Part shown: positions 9,472-19,895 of the stretch, in pieces
Position numbering within the stretch: position 1 is the stretch's first letter
Layout: every line of letters starts with the position of its first letter
Assembly (NCBI RefSeq): GCF_030272695.1
Contig: NZ_JARFYN010000031.1
Coordinates: 1 to 64,000, forward strand
Direction of reading: 5' to 3'
Length of the DNA: 64,000 nt
From: Martinezella calliandrae
GTDB lineage: Bacteria > Pseudomonadota > Alphaproteobacteria > Rhizobiales > Rhizobiaceae
Translations under genes and position numbers: made by a program
The notes under the pieces: model-generated
Told to the model about the DNA's origin: nothing
Databases searched by the model: none
What the model saw: the letters and a program-made list of their open reading frames with translations, nothing else

Positions 9472-10101
9472 TCAAGGCCGCGAAGACGGCTCGAAGTCGA
9501 CAGCGAGAGCCATGCGGACAAGATGCGGAAGGTTTTTTGCTTTCATTTTCGACATGACGCTGGCGCGATGAACGTCCACCGTACGACGGCTGATGTCCAG
9601 GTCATGTGCGATCGATTTGTTCGGACAGCCGGCCACCACAGCAAAGAGCACCTGGCGCTCCCTTTTGCTCAGGGTTCGGACGCGTGCTTGAATGGAGGCG
9701 ATCTCGTCGACATTAGCATCAGGGCCGCGCAAACGCTCTGAGGCTCGTTCGATCGCCTCTATTATCACGCTATCCTCGAAAGGTTTCTCTATGAAGTCGA
9801 GTGCACCCGCTTTCATGGCTTCGACCGCCACCGGCACATCGCCATGTCCGGTGACCACGATGGAAGGAATGGGGATCTTTTTCACGCCAAGTTGGCGGAT
9901 GAGGTCAAGACCTGACATCTCGGGCATCCTGAGGTCAGTGATAAGAATTCCCCTGTGGACGTGCGGGGCGAAGGAAAGAAACGAGATGGCCGATTGATGC
10001 GCCTTAACGGCATAGCCGTTCATGGCCAGTATGAAGACGAACGATTTGCGCATCGGCTCCTCATCGTCGACGATATGAATCGTAAAGTCAGTTGGTTGCA
10101 T
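9472..10101 (-). CDS. fixJ: FixJ, response regulator of the oxygen-sensing FixLJ pair
   Basis: Phosphorylated by FixL at low oxygen, FixJ activates fixK (and in some species nifA). The receiver domain spans about residues 1 to 120 (IHIVDDEEPMRKSF, acceptor aspartate in LITDLRMPEMSG, threonine in VVTGHGD, lysine in FIEKPF). The LuxR-type output domain follows (LSKRERQVLFAVVAGCPNKS, then SRRTVDVHRASVMSKM). The frame is open upstream to 10152, but ATG 10101 gives the family start MQPTDFTIHIVDDE. It overlaps the fixL stop by 14 bases, the expected translational coupling. Confidence 0.93.
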   Translation of the reverse strand: MQPTDFTIHIVDDEEPMRKSFVFILAMNGYAVKAHQSAISFLSFAPHVHRGILITDLRMPEMSGLDLIRQLGVKKIPIPSIVVTGHGDVPVAVEAMKAGALDFIEKPFEDSVIIEAIERASERLRGPDANVDEIASIQARVRTLSKRERQVLFAVVAGCPNKSIAHDLDISRRTVDVHRASVMSKMKAKNLPHLVRMALAVDFEPSSRP

Positions 10102-11638
10102 CCGTTTTTCCTTCCACATAGGCGGGAAGCGTGAACTGGAAGGTGGCTCCACCAGCAGCGTTTTTTGAGACTGTCATTTCACCTCCATGGGCTTCGACAA
10201 TACGTTTCGAGATCGAAAGGCCGATCCCCATCCCACTCGCCTTGGTCGTGACGAACGGCTTGAAGAGCTCCGCGGCAATTTCTTGCGGAATGCCTCCGCC
10301 GGTGTCTTCCACGATGACGGCGACTTCGCCCGCTTCGGTTGGCATCGTGCGGATAGTGAGCTCGCGATGCTCGACGTGGCGCATTGCCTCTATGGCGTTT
10401 CGCATCAAATTGATGAGGACCTGCTCGACCTGAACACGATCGACCATCACCATCTCAGCGCCGGGCACGTATTCGAATACAGTCCTGATGCCGTTTTCGC
10501 GGCAACCGACAAGCGCCAGCGCGCCTGCTTCCTTCACCACTTTGCGAATGTCTTCGGGTGCCCTTTCCGTTTCGCCTTTCGTGATAAGCTCCCTGAGATG
10601 TTTGATGATCTGTCCCGCCCGAAGGGACTGACTTGCGATCTCCTGTAGAGCATCTCTCATCTCCGTTGCGACGGTGTTGTTCCTGTCGCGCAAGAGCCTC
10701 GTGCACCCACAAGCGTAATTTGCGATCGCCGACAGAGGCTGGTTCAGCTCGTGCGCAAGGATAGATGCCATTTCGCCCATTTCGCCCAAACGGGCCAATC
10801 TCGCCAGTTCCGCCTGTATGCTTTCGAGGCGGGCGGCAGATTCTTCTCGCTCCGTCAGATCTCTTATGAAGCCGGTGAAAAACCGTTCACCACCCGATTC
10901 CATCTCGCCCACGGTGAGCTTCAAGGGAAAGGTCGATCCATCATTTCTTCGCCCAACGACGACGCGATCGATGCCGATGATGCGCTTCTCGCCGGTTTTA
11001 AGGTACCGTTGTATATAGCCGTCGTGGTCGCCTCGATGAGGTTCGGGCATTAATATTCGCAGGTTCTCGCCGATGACTTCCTGTTCTGCATACCCGAACT
11101 GCCGGATGGCGGCGGTGTTGAAGGAAACAATCGTGCCATCGCTGGTACTGACCACCGCAGCGTCGGGCACTGTGTCCAATATCGATCTCAGATGCGCATC
11201 GCGGGCTGTGACGACAGTCTCAAACTTGACGATGGCGTGTCTCGTCGCCTGCAGCGCCTCTCCCAGGCAAGCAATCAGCAGCACCGATGCGCCGAAGAAA
11301 ACCAATTCGACAACAGTCGGATCGGCGGCATCGTGTAGTCGCTGAACGAACACAGCCGAGGCAAGCGACGCGCCCGCGGAAAGAACAATCGGTTTCAAGC
11401 CGCCGACCATTGCGACGATCAGAATAGCGGGAGTAAACGACAATAGAGTTAGGTTGTCGCTGATGAACTGCGATAGGGCCAATCTCAGTGCGAGAACGCC
11501 TAACGGTGCCGCCACGATAATATAGCCGGCGATCGGTTTGCCTCGCCACCTGACGAACATCTTACCGATTCGCGTGGTCCCACCAACGCTTTGTGAACGC
11601 GCTCCGTCATCCACCAGAGGATTAGGTGCTGTCGCCAT
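10088..11638 (-). CDS. fixL: FixL, haem-PAS oxygen-sensor histidine kinase
   Basis: FixL autophosphorylates when oxygen leaves its haem and passes the phosphate to FixJ. From ATG 11638 the protein has about 516 residues: an N-terminal membrane region with four hydrophobic segments, a PAS domain with the haem-histidine context RGDHDGYIQRY followed by GEKRIIGIDRVVVGRR and FTGFIRDLTE, the phospho-acceptor box ILAHELNQPLSAI, and ATPase motifs DTGGGIP and GMGIGLSISKRIVEAHGG. The frame is open to 11686, but ATG 11638 has a GAGAGG site and 11686 has none. The membrane-anchored form is that of S. meliloti and Bradyrhizobium. Confidence 0.93.
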   Translation of the reverse strand: MATAPNPLVDDGARSQSVGGTTRIGKMFVRWRGKPIAGYIIVAAPLGVLALRLALSQFISDNLTLLSFTPAILIVAMVGGLKPIVLSAGASLASAVFVQRLHDAADPTVVELVFFGASVLLIACLGEALQATRHAIVKFETVVTARDAHLRSILDTVPDAAVVSTSDGTIVSFNTAAIRQFGYAEQEVIGENLRILMPEPHRGDHDGYIQRYLKTGEKRIIGIDRVVVGRRNDGSTFPLKLTVGEMESGGERFFTGFIRDLTEREESAARLESIQAELARLARLGEMGEMASILAHELNQPLSAIANYACGCTRLLRDRNNTVATEMRDALQEIASQSLRAGQIIKHLRELITKGETERAPEDIRKVVKEAGALALVGCRENGIRTVFEYVPGAEMVMVDRVQVEQVLINLMRNAIEAMRHVEHRELTIRTMPTEAGEVAVIVEDTGGGIPQEIAAELFKPFVTTKASGMGIGLSISKRIVEAHGGEMTVSKNAAGGATFQFTLPAYVEGKTDATN

Positions 11639-11774
11639 GCTGAGCCTCTCGACTGTCAGAGCAAGATTGAGCCGAACGCTCTTCATTGACTAACCGCGGC
11701 GGCTCCCATCATCATTCGCATGTGGGTCGGCGTACGACCGCAGAACATAAATCAAGAGAAGTCCGAAACACTTT

Positions 11775-11788
11775 TTGTTGTCGATCAA
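11775..11788 (+). promoter_or_regulatory. FixK/Fnr-type box upstream of hemN
   Basis: TTGTTGTCGATCAA matches TTGAT-N4-ATCAA at nine of ten defined bases. Its centre is about 74 bases before the hemN start, suited to activation under low oxygen. Confidence 0.7.
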
Positions 11789-11855
11789 AGAGCTATGCAA
11801 AGCGCGTGCCTAAGATGCCACGCATTCCCAACCGCTCTCTGTAGAAGGATTTCGA

Positions 11856-13208
11856 ATGCAATCGGCTCTTATTGTAAAATATGGCGAGGAGCGCCTGCCC
11901 CGCTACACGAGCTACCCGACATCGCCGTGCTTCACACCCGATGTTGATGACAGCACCTATGGCGACTGGCTTACCGCCGTCCCGCTGGAGAAGGCGGCAT
12001 CGCTTTACGTGCACATACCGTTTTGTCGGTCGATGTGCTGGTACTGCGGCTGTCACACGACGATCACGCGCGGCGACCGACCGATCGTCGACTATCTGCA
12101 AATGCTGCGCGAGGAGATATGCCTTGTATCTGCAAGGACGAAAGCGCCGATCAATATCGACCACCTACATTTCGGTGGGGGAACGCCAACAATCATGGGG
12201 CCGAAAAAATTGCTAGGGCTGATTGAGCTTCTGCATGAGCATTTCGGTTTCACCGATTCCACGCAAATCGCGTTGGAAATCGATCCGAGGACGCTAGATC
12301 AAGAGATGGCGACGGTTCTCGGAGAAGCGGGGATACACCGAGCAAGCGTCGGAGTGCAGACCTTCGATCCAGTGGTGCAGAAGGCGATCAACCGTATCCA
12401 AAACATTGAACAGACGATGCAGGCGGTTTCTCACCTGCGTCGGGCGGGCGTCGATAGCATCAATTTCGATCTTGTGTATGGCCTGCCACACCAGACGGTC
12501 AAATCCTGCATCGAGACGACCAAGGCCGCAATCGAGATGTGTCCTGACCGATTCGCAGTCTTCGGCTATGCGCACGTACCTTCCTTCAAAAAGCATCAGC
12601 GACTGATCGACGAAGTCGCGCTCGCCGACGCGGAAAGCCGCATTGCCCAGGCAGAGGCAATCGCGGAAAACCTTCTTGCAGCCGGCTATCGCCGCATTGG
12701 GATCGACCATTTCGCTCGGCCAGGCGACAGTCTGGCGATTGCGCAGGCAAACGGACAACTGCACCGCAACTTTCAGGGCTATACGACTGACGCATGTGAA
12801 ACGCTCATCGGGTTCGGTGCGTCGGCGATTGGCCGCATGGCAGGTGGCTACGTTCAGAATGAGATACACCCCGGTCGCTATGCGAAGCGGATTGTATCCG
12901 GGCGTTTGGCCATAACGAAAGGCTACCGTTCGTCGGCCGAGGATCGACTGCGGGCAAGCGTCATCGAGCGCCTGATGTGCGACTTCCAAGTCGACGTCCC
13001 GGCGTTGGCTGCTGTAAAGGGCTTGGAGTCCGGCGCACTTCTCGACGGTAATGTCAGGCTTGCCATGCTAGAGGCCGACGGAGTTCTTGAAAACACGGGC
13101 GGCGTTATTCGTTTGCGGGAAGACGGGCGATTCCTGATCCGCGCCGTTGCTGCCGCTTTCGATTCGTACCTGCTGCAATCTGCGCGGAACTACAGCAAGA
13201 CGGCTTAA
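11856..13208 (+). CDS. hemN: HemN, oxygen-independent coproporphyrinogen III oxidase
   Basis: This radical SAM enzyme decarboxylates coproporphyrinogen III to protoporphyrinogen IX without oxygen, needed for haem in micro-aerobic bacteroids. The 450-residue protein starts MQSALIVKYGEERLPRYTSY and carries the cluster motif HIPFCRSMCWYCGC (C-x3-C-x2-C), the SAM-binding FGGGTP, the GVQTFDPVVQKAINR segment and a HemN-type C-terminal domain. A FixK box precedes it and fixLJ lies divergently upstream, tying it to the cbb3 oxidase and leghaemoglobin-zone lifestyle. It is paralogous to the second copy at 51807-53189. Confidence 0.95.
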   Translation: MQSALIVKYGEERLPRYTSYPTSPCFTPDVDDSTYGDWLTAVPLEKAASLYVHIPFCRSMCWYCGCHTTITRGDRPIVDYLQMLREEICLVSARTKAPINIDHLHFGGGTPTIMGPKKLLGLIELLHEHFGFTDSTQIALEIDPRTLDQEMATVLGEAGIHRASVGVQTFDPVVQKAINRIQNIEQTMQAVSHLRRAGVDSINFDLVYGLPHQTVKSCIETTKAAIEMCPDRFAVFGYAHVPSFKKHQRLIDEVALADAESRIAQAEAIAENLLAAGYRRIGIDHFARPGDSLAIAQANGQLHRNFQGYTTDACETLIGFGASAIGRMAGGYVQNEIHPGRYAKRIVSGRLAITKGYRSSAEDRLRASVIERLMCDFQVDVPALAAVKGLESGALLDGNVRLAMLEADGVLENTGGVIRLREDGRFLIRAVAAAFDSYLLQSARNYSKTA

Positions 13209-13382
13209 AGTTCTTCTCTGCACTGCCGGAATCATACCGGGGAAAGGGGACGGGAGCGGCTTCGACGTGTCAGTTATACCGCCGGAAAGCCGCTTGGTTT
13301 CTAAGCGGCTTGCCGGGGCCGGACGAAGAGTTGTTGGCAGCCATCTTGCGCTCGCACCAACGAACGCGGATGGAACCGAAAA

Positions 13383-13607
13383 CTAATTTGCCGCAACTCT
13401 TCGAGCGAGAGCCATCACATATTCATCTGCGATATCTGCCAAGGTCAGAGCGACCTCGGATTCCTTCCAACCGGCGGCAACAGCCGTTAGCACGAACTCT
13501 CGAAATGCCCCGGTCAGTACCTCCTCGCGCTCGACAACGCGATAGGGGTCATTCGCGGCGTGCTGAGGGGCGCTGATCTTTATTGTTGTCGGTCGGATAG
13601 GTGTCAT
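13383..13607 (-). CDS. Small hypothetical protein (74 residues)
   Basis: A small soluble protein with PYRVVEREEVLTGAFREFVL and a helical C terminus (ESEVALTLADIADEYVMALA), no cysteines and no signal peptide. The start is well supported by a strong GGGGGAGG ribosome site five bases before the ATG, and the amino acid composition is protein-like. I do not recognise a family. It lies convergent to hemN, 175 bases after it, and its own promoter would be in the 226 bases before thiE. Confidence 0.65.
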   Translation of the reverse strand: MTPIRPTTIKISAPQHAANDPYRVVEREEVLTGAFREFVLTAVAAGWKESEVALTLADIADEYVMALARRVAAN

Positions 13608-13833
13608 TGAGACCTCCCCCTGAAGGTATGACTTATTGCAGATTTGTCCTGCACCTCTGTCTTAACTGCATCGCTATTATGCTTCTTTTCTAAAAGGTTA
13701 GGCGGGGTGTGTCGTTAGCCATGCATCCGGGAATTTGCCGGAGCGTCCATTTTTGAAATTGCTGGTTCGAAATTCTTCGCTTTAGGTGTGGGGGCGGTGT
13801 CCCGACGCTGCGGCCACAAACGCCGGATGACGT

Positions 13834-14445
13834 TCACGGGTACCTCAAGGTCTTGGTTGTTGCGATCCATTCCCTGGTTTTCTGTTCCGGATTCTCGCTC
13901 AAGACAATATCGGTCACAACTGCTGCACTATCGGCCCCATTTTCAAACACGCCGGCAATGCGCTCAACGGTGAGCCCGCCAACGGCGACAAGCGGCAGGG
14001 GGCCGATGCGGCTCTTCCAGTCGCGCAGCCGGCCGAGACCTTGCGGCGCCCAGGCCATCGCCTTGAGAATGGTGGGATAGATCGGACCGAGCGCGATATA
14101 GGCCGGGCGCACCGCAAGCGCTGCCGCTAACTCCGCCTCGTCATGCGTCGAAAGTCCGAGCTTCAAGCCGGCCTCACGGATGGCGGCAATATCGGCCGCC
14201 GCCAGATCCTCCTGGCCAAGATGGATGAAATCACACCCTTCCTCGATGGCAAGCTGCCAATAGTCGTTGATGATCAACTGGCATCCATGCGCCACACAGA
14301 CTGCTTTTGCCCGCCGGATGTCTGCGCGTATATCCGATAGCGTTCGTTCCTTGATGCGCAGTTGCACCAGCTTGACACCAAGCGGAACCAGCCTTTCGAT
14401 CCAGGTGGCGCTATCGACGATCAGGTAGAAAGGATCCAGCTTCAC
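13834..14445 (-). CDS. thiE: ThiE, thiamine phosphate synthase
   Basis: ThiE joins the pyrimidine and thiazole phosphates to make thiamine monophosphate. The 203-residue TIM-barrel shows KLDPFYLIVDSATW, LVQLRIKERTLSDI, IINDYWQLAIEEGCDFIHLG, the family ALGPIYPT and LVAVGGLTVERI. The start is a GTG at 14445 that overlaps the thiG stop (GTGA), so translation is coupled. It is the last gene of thiCOSGE, all under one riboswitch. A longer open frame to 14781 only shadows thiG. Confidence 0.93.
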   Translation of the reverse strand: MKLDPFYLIVDSATWIERLVPLGVKLVQLRIKERTLSDIRADIRRAKAVCVAHGCQLIINDYWQLAIEEGCDFIHLGQEDLAAADIAAIREAGLKLGLSTHDEAELAAALAVRPAYIALGPIYPTILKAMAWAPQGLGRLRDWKSRIGPLPLVAVGGLTVERIAGVFENGADSAAVVTDIVLSENPEQKTREWIATTKTLRYP

Positions 14446-15215
14446 GCGAAAACCGCCTTTCCGATTACAGGCGTCGACGGAACCGCCATGTCGCGCCGCT
14501 CCAGCATGCCGGCGCCGAAGGCCTGCCTGCCGGCATCGATGGCCTTGGCAAAGGCTTCCGCCATGATGGCGGGATCGCCCGCGCCGGCAACCGCGGTGTT
14601 GAGAAGGACCGCATCGAAACCCAGTTCCATCACGGTCGCTGCATGCGACGGGCGGCCAATACCGGCGTCGACGATCAGCGGCACCTCTGGAAAATGCGCC
14701 CGCATCGAACGAAGGGCCAAAAGGTTGAGCGGCCCCGCCGCAGTGCCGATCGGCGCGCACCAGGGCATCAGCACCTTGCATCCGGCTTCCAGCAGGCGCT
14801 CAGCCACCACCAGATCGTCGGTCGTATAGGGAAAAACCTCGAAACCTTCAGTGCTCAGAACTCGCGCCGCTTCCACAAGAGCGAAGACATCCGGCTGCAG
14901 CGTATCGTGATTGCCGATCACCTCCAGCTTGATCCAGTTGGTCTGAAACACCTCGCGCGCCATCTTGGCCGTCAGCACCGCCTCGGATACACCGTGGCAG
15001 CCGGCCGTATTGGGAAGAACGCGAACACCGAGCGCCCGGATCATATCGAAAAACGCGCCGCCATTTCGCCCGCCGGCCGTTTCACGTCGTAGCGACACCG
15101 TGACAATTTCCGTCCTGGATCGCATGACAGCATCGGCTAGGACGGCCGGCGAGGGATAACGCGCGGTGCCGAGAAGGAGGCGCGACCCAATCTGGGTTCC
15201 ATAGAGATCAAGCAT
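14442..15215 (-). CDS. thiG: ThiG, thiazole synthase
   Basis: ThiG builds thiazole phosphate from deoxyxylulose phosphate, dehydroglycine (from ThiO) and ThiS thiocarboxylate. The 257-residue barrel starts MLDLYGTQIGSRLLLGTARY and has the Schiff-base lysine in WIKLEVIGN, PYTTDDLVVAERLLEAGC, MPWCAPIG and VDAGIGRPSHAATVMELG. It starts three bases after thiS and overlaps thiE at its end. Confidence 0.95.
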   Translation of the reverse strand: MLDLYGTQIGSRLLLGTARYPSPAVLADAVMRSRTEIVTVSLRRETAGGRNGGAFFDMIRALGVRVLPNTAGCHGVSEAVLTAKMAREVFQTNWIKLEVIGNHDTLQPDVFALVEAARVLSTEGFEVFPYTTDDLVVAERLLEAGCKVLMPWCAPIGTAAGPLNLLALRSMRAHFPEVPLIVDAGIGRPSHAATVMELGFDAVLLNTAVAGAGDPAIMAEAFAKAIDAGRQAFGAGMLERRDMAVPSTPVIGKAVFA

Positions 15216-15218
15216 AGT

Positions 15219-15416
15219 TCAGCCTCCCTGCATTGGGGTCAGGATCTCGATCCTGTCGTTATCGTTCAGAAGATGGTCGTCGCGATCCTCGCGATGAACG
15301 AGTTCGCCGTTGACGGCGGTTGCAAGCCACTCGCCCTCATATTCGAGCGCCGTTAGAAGCTGCGAAAGTGTAGTCGCGGCAATTGTCTCGGGTTCGCCGT
15401 TGATGATCAGGCGCAT
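15219..15416 (-). CDS. thiS: ThiS, sulphur carrier protein
   Basis: This 65-residue ubiquitin-like protein carries the thiocarboxylate sulphur for thiazole formation on its C-terminal Gly-Gly (ILTPMQGG), which is present. Sequence MRLIINGEPETIAATTLSQL fits the family. Its ATG overlaps the thiO stop (TGATG). Confidence 0.95.
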   Translation of the reverse strand: MRLIINGEPETIAATTLSQLLTALEYEGEWLATAVNGELVHREDRDDHLLNDNDRIEILTPMQGG

Positions 15417-16387
15417 CAGGAGCTCCTTTGTTTCGTTTGTCCGGAAAAAACCATATCCGCGGCTTCGACCGCCATTGCTGGCGCCAGCAGAAAGCCGTGG
15501 CGATAAAGACCATTGAGGAAGATGACATTGCCCTCCCGCGTCACCCGGGGAAGGTTGTCTGGAAAGGCCGGGCGTATGCCGGTGCCAGTTTCGACGATGG
15601 TGGCATCGGCGAAAGCGGGATGCAGCGCATACGCGGCGTTCAGCAGCTCCATCAGCGAGCGGGCGGTGATCTGCCCTTGGAAGTCCGTTTCAATCATTGT
15701 CGCGCCGACCAAGAACAGGCCCTTGCCGCGCGGCACGATATAGACGGGAAAACGCGGATGCAGCAGGCGGACAGGACGCGCAAGGGCGACTTCCTCCGTC
15801 TGCAGATAGAGCATCTCGCCCCGCACACCGCGTAACTCCCGGCTTTTGCCGATGCGCGCGGCCCCGGTGCAATCGACGATGTCAGGGAACTCGCGGTCAT
15901 CCGCGATTTCATTGACGAAGGTCACACCCTTCACCAATAAATCCGCTTTCAGTGAACGTAGCGCCTCGCGCGCGTCCAGATGGGCTTCCTGCGGAAAGAA
16001 CAGGCCTTGCCGGAAGCGAACGGCAAGCCAAGGCTCGAGGACGGGGATTTCGTCTTCGTCAACCCAACGATAACCCGTCGTGCGGCTAGCGAATCGCTTC
16101 AGCTCGCTTTGATCCCGGTTCGGCGCGACGACAAGCGTTCCGTTGCGAACGACCTTGCCCGGCAGCATCACGTCCCATCGGTCGGCGGAATCCCGACCGC
16201 GTTCGAGCACGGCCTGATCGGCACTTTCCCGCTCGCACCATGGCGCCAGCATGCCGCCGGCGAGCCAGGAGGCGGCTCGCCCGAAGTTCGGATTCGGGTC
16301 GAAGATGGTGACCTCAGCACCGCGAGCATGAAGTTCGTGAGCCACCGTGAGGCCGGCGACACCGGCTCCTTTGACGAGGATACGCAT
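15416..16387 (-). CDS. thiO: ThiO, glycine oxidase
   Basis: ThiO is the FAD-dependent oxidase giving dehydroglycine for the thiazole ring. From ATG 16387 the 323-residue protein has the dinucleotide-binding start MRILVKGAGVAGLTVAHELH, AASWLAGGMLAPWCERE, GYRWVDEDEIPVLEPWL, VDCTGAARIG and the C-terminal GLYRHGFLLAPAMA. The frame is open far upstream because it shadows thiC; the ATG one base after the thiC stop is the sensible start. Confidence 0.93.
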   Translation of the reverse strand: MRILVKGAGVAGLTVAHELHARGAEVTIFDPNPNFGRAASWLAGGMLAPWCERESADQAVLERGRDSADRWDVMLPGKVVRNGTLVVAPNRDQSELKRFASRTTGYRWVDEDEIPVLEPWLAVRFRQGLFFPQEAHLDAREALRSLKADLLVKGVTFVNEIADDREFPDIVDCTGAARIGKSRELRGVRGEMLYLQTEEVALARPVRLLHPRFPVYIVPRGKGLFLVGATMIETDFQGQITARSLMELLNAAYALHPAFADATIVETGTGIRPAFPDNLPRVTREGNVIFLNGLYRHGFLLAPAMAVEAADMVFSGQTKQRSS

Positions 16388-16388
16388 G

Positions 16389-18215
<1,827 letters not shown>

Positions 18216-18322
18216 GGTTTGAGGCTCCAAGTTGCAGTTGGAGACCCAGTCAATCAGCCGGAATGATGAAAAGACGCCGGTAGGGAATCCGCGCGGGAAT
18301 CCGAAGCCTTCGAGCGCTTGCA

Positions 18323-18432
18323 CCGTCCCTACGCCAGTATGAACTGGATCAGGTTCAACGGGTCACTGCGCCCACAATCGGCAAAGCCGTATTGTTCAGC
18401 AGTATCTCAGCCCCTTGCCGGGACCCCCCTGG
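18323..18432 (-). promoter_or_regulatory. TPP riboswitch (THI element) for thiCOSGE
   Basis: On the minus strand the leader contains GGGGCTGAGATACTG, then ACCCGTTGAACCTGATCC, and GGCGTAGGGAC, the conserved parts of the thiamine pyrophosphate aptamer in the right order, about 110 bases before thiC. Bound TPP would lower expression of the operon. Confidence 0.95.
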
Positions 18433-18633
18433 TGAATGGGAAGATGCTAATGCTTGCCAGATGAAGCTGTCAAGCCGGCAGCGATCTGCGTTGATTGGTC
18501 CTGCATGCTCTCCATTTGACGAACCTTTCGGGAGGCGTGGTAGAAGCTGCTGCTTGCAATGTCGTTCTTGACCATATCGCAAGCGCTTCTTCTATCGCAA
18601 AAGGGGTTGCTGGTCGCCCAGAAGCTTCATCGA

Positions 18634-19314
18634 CTAGAAACGATAGGTCACGCCGGCGCCGAGCAGCCATGGATCGAGCTTAGCCTTGCCACTGACGCCA
18701 GCGCCACCGACATTGGCATCGAAATCAGGCCTCAGGAAGATTTTTTTCGCGTCGAAGTTCATGCCCCAATGGTCGTCGATCATATAGTCGAAGCCAGCCT
18801 GCAGGGCGACACCGAATGTGTTTCTGACATCGAGGCTGCGCGCAGTTTTTCCTGACTGGTTGTAGAAGACCGTGTAGTTGACGCCGGCGCCGACATAAGG
18901 CCGAAAAGCGCCAAGCTCGGTGAAATGGTATTGTAAGGTGAGCGTTGGCGGCAGCAGCCAAGTCTTGCCGATCTCGCCAAGCGCTGAAATCGAGCCGCCG
19001 CCATGGACCTTGGCGTAAGTGGTACCGAGGATGAGTTCCGCAGCGATATTCTCGGTGAAGAAATACGAGATATCGAATTCTGGTATGATCGTGTCCGAGA
19101 AGGAAAGATCCGAACCCGGCAATCCGTCGACGCGTCCAGAATCGGTGGTGACCACACCAAGCGCCCGCAGCCGCATCTGCCAAGGGCTTCGGTTCGCCGC
19201 CACGGGAATGGGAGCCCTACCTTGGGGTATCGTCAGATCGGCAGCTTCTGCAGTGCTAACGGCAACCAATGCTGCGGCAGCGATGATGGCGCGTGCGATG
19301 TCGTTGGAAGTCAT
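18634..19314 (-). CDS. ompW: OmpW-family outer membrane protein
   Basis: OmpW proteins are small eight-stranded barrels for hydrophobic compounds and are often induced by low oxygen. The 226-residue precursor has a signal peptide ending ALVAVSTAEAADL, then family motifs LRALGVVTTDSG, PEFDISYFFTENIAAELIL, PPTLTLQYHF, FRPYVGAGVNYTVFY and a C-terminal strand ending GAGVTYRF with terminal phenylalanine. A FixK-type box (19381-19394) 67 bases upstream of the start suggests the same low-oxygen control as the adjacent fix genes. Confidence 0.9.
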   Translation of the reverse strand: MTSNDIARAIIAAAALVAVSTAEAADLTIPQGRAPIPVAANRSPWQMRLRALGVVTTDSGRVDGLPGSDLSFSDTIIPEFDISYFFTENIAAELILGTTYAKVHGGGSISALGEIGKTWLLPPTLTLQYHFTELGAFRPYVGAGVNYTVFYNQSGKTARSLDVRNTFGVALQAGFDYMIDDHWGMNFDAKKIFLRPDFDANVGGAGVSGKAKLDPWLLGAGVTYRF

Positions 19315-19380
19315 CCTTGTCTCCTTCGATCCGAAATTCGTTCAGTCGAGGAGCAGTAGCATCGGCTGGCTCGCCATGAT

Positions 19381-19394
19381 TTGAGGCGGCTCAA
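19381..19394 (-). promoter_or_regulatory. FixK/Fnr-type box upstream of ompW
   Basis: The palindromic TTGAG-N4-CTCAA (eight of ten positions of the FixK/Fnr consensus) lies 67 bases before the ompW start. Position and symmetry fit a FixK-activated promoter. Confidence 0.55.
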
Positions 19395-19733
19395 CTAAAG
19401 GAGATTAGTCTGTTTATCGCGGACAAACCCGCTCCTTCTGTGGCAGTTTCGCAACAATAAGACACGTGAAAAGGTGCTTGCTGCGGCGAATTTGCGCGAC
19501 AGCAGCAAGGGCGGCGGGAAAGCCCTTTTGCTGCGGCTTGACGGTATACTTTCGTGTTTGGCATGAGACGAGATCGACTATTCCCAGGCGATCGGAAAGC
19601 AGCGGGCAACATCAACCCGGTTTCGGCTGGTCATTGCGGAAGTAGGCTGTTCGAGCGGGACCGTCGGTGATTCCCGGCACTTGCGAAACCAAGGCAATTT
19701 TATTCCTTGTCAACAGTGCTTGCTATTCTCGTT
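19395..19733. other. fixS-ompW intergenic region with a GC-rich hairpin
   Basis: No gene recognised. At 19501-19535 GCAGCAAGGGC and GCCCTTTTGCTGC form a stem downstream of fixS; it may end or stabilise the fixGHIS transcript, although no T-run follows on that strand. Confidence 0.4.
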
Positions 19734-19895
19734 TTATTGCTCCTCATCGGGTGCATCACCCTCATTCTCTAGAATGCGCCAGGAAGCGCCTTCCAAATCG
19801 TCATACTGCCCGCTCTCAAGCGACCACAGAAATGCTCCAATGCCAAGCGCACCCATGAACAAAGCAAGCGGGATCAAATAGATCAGCACGCTCAT
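19734..19895 (-). CDS. fixS: FixS, cbb3 oxidase assembly protein
   Basis: FixS (CcoS) is a short one-span membrane protein for cbb3 oxidase maturation. The 53 residues begin MSVLIYLIPLALFMGALGIG and continue FLWSLESGQYDDLEGASWRI, the family signature. The ATG overlaps the fixI stop (ATGA). The open frame extends upstream, but only this start fits. Confidence 0.93.
   Translation of the reverse strand: MSVLIYLIPLALFMGALGIGAFLWSLESGQYDDLEGASWRILENEGDAPDEEQ

Noticed and set aside
13834..14781. 315-codon frame starting upstream of thiE
   Set aside because: Its first third shadows thiG; the GTG overlapping the thiG stop is the real thiE start.
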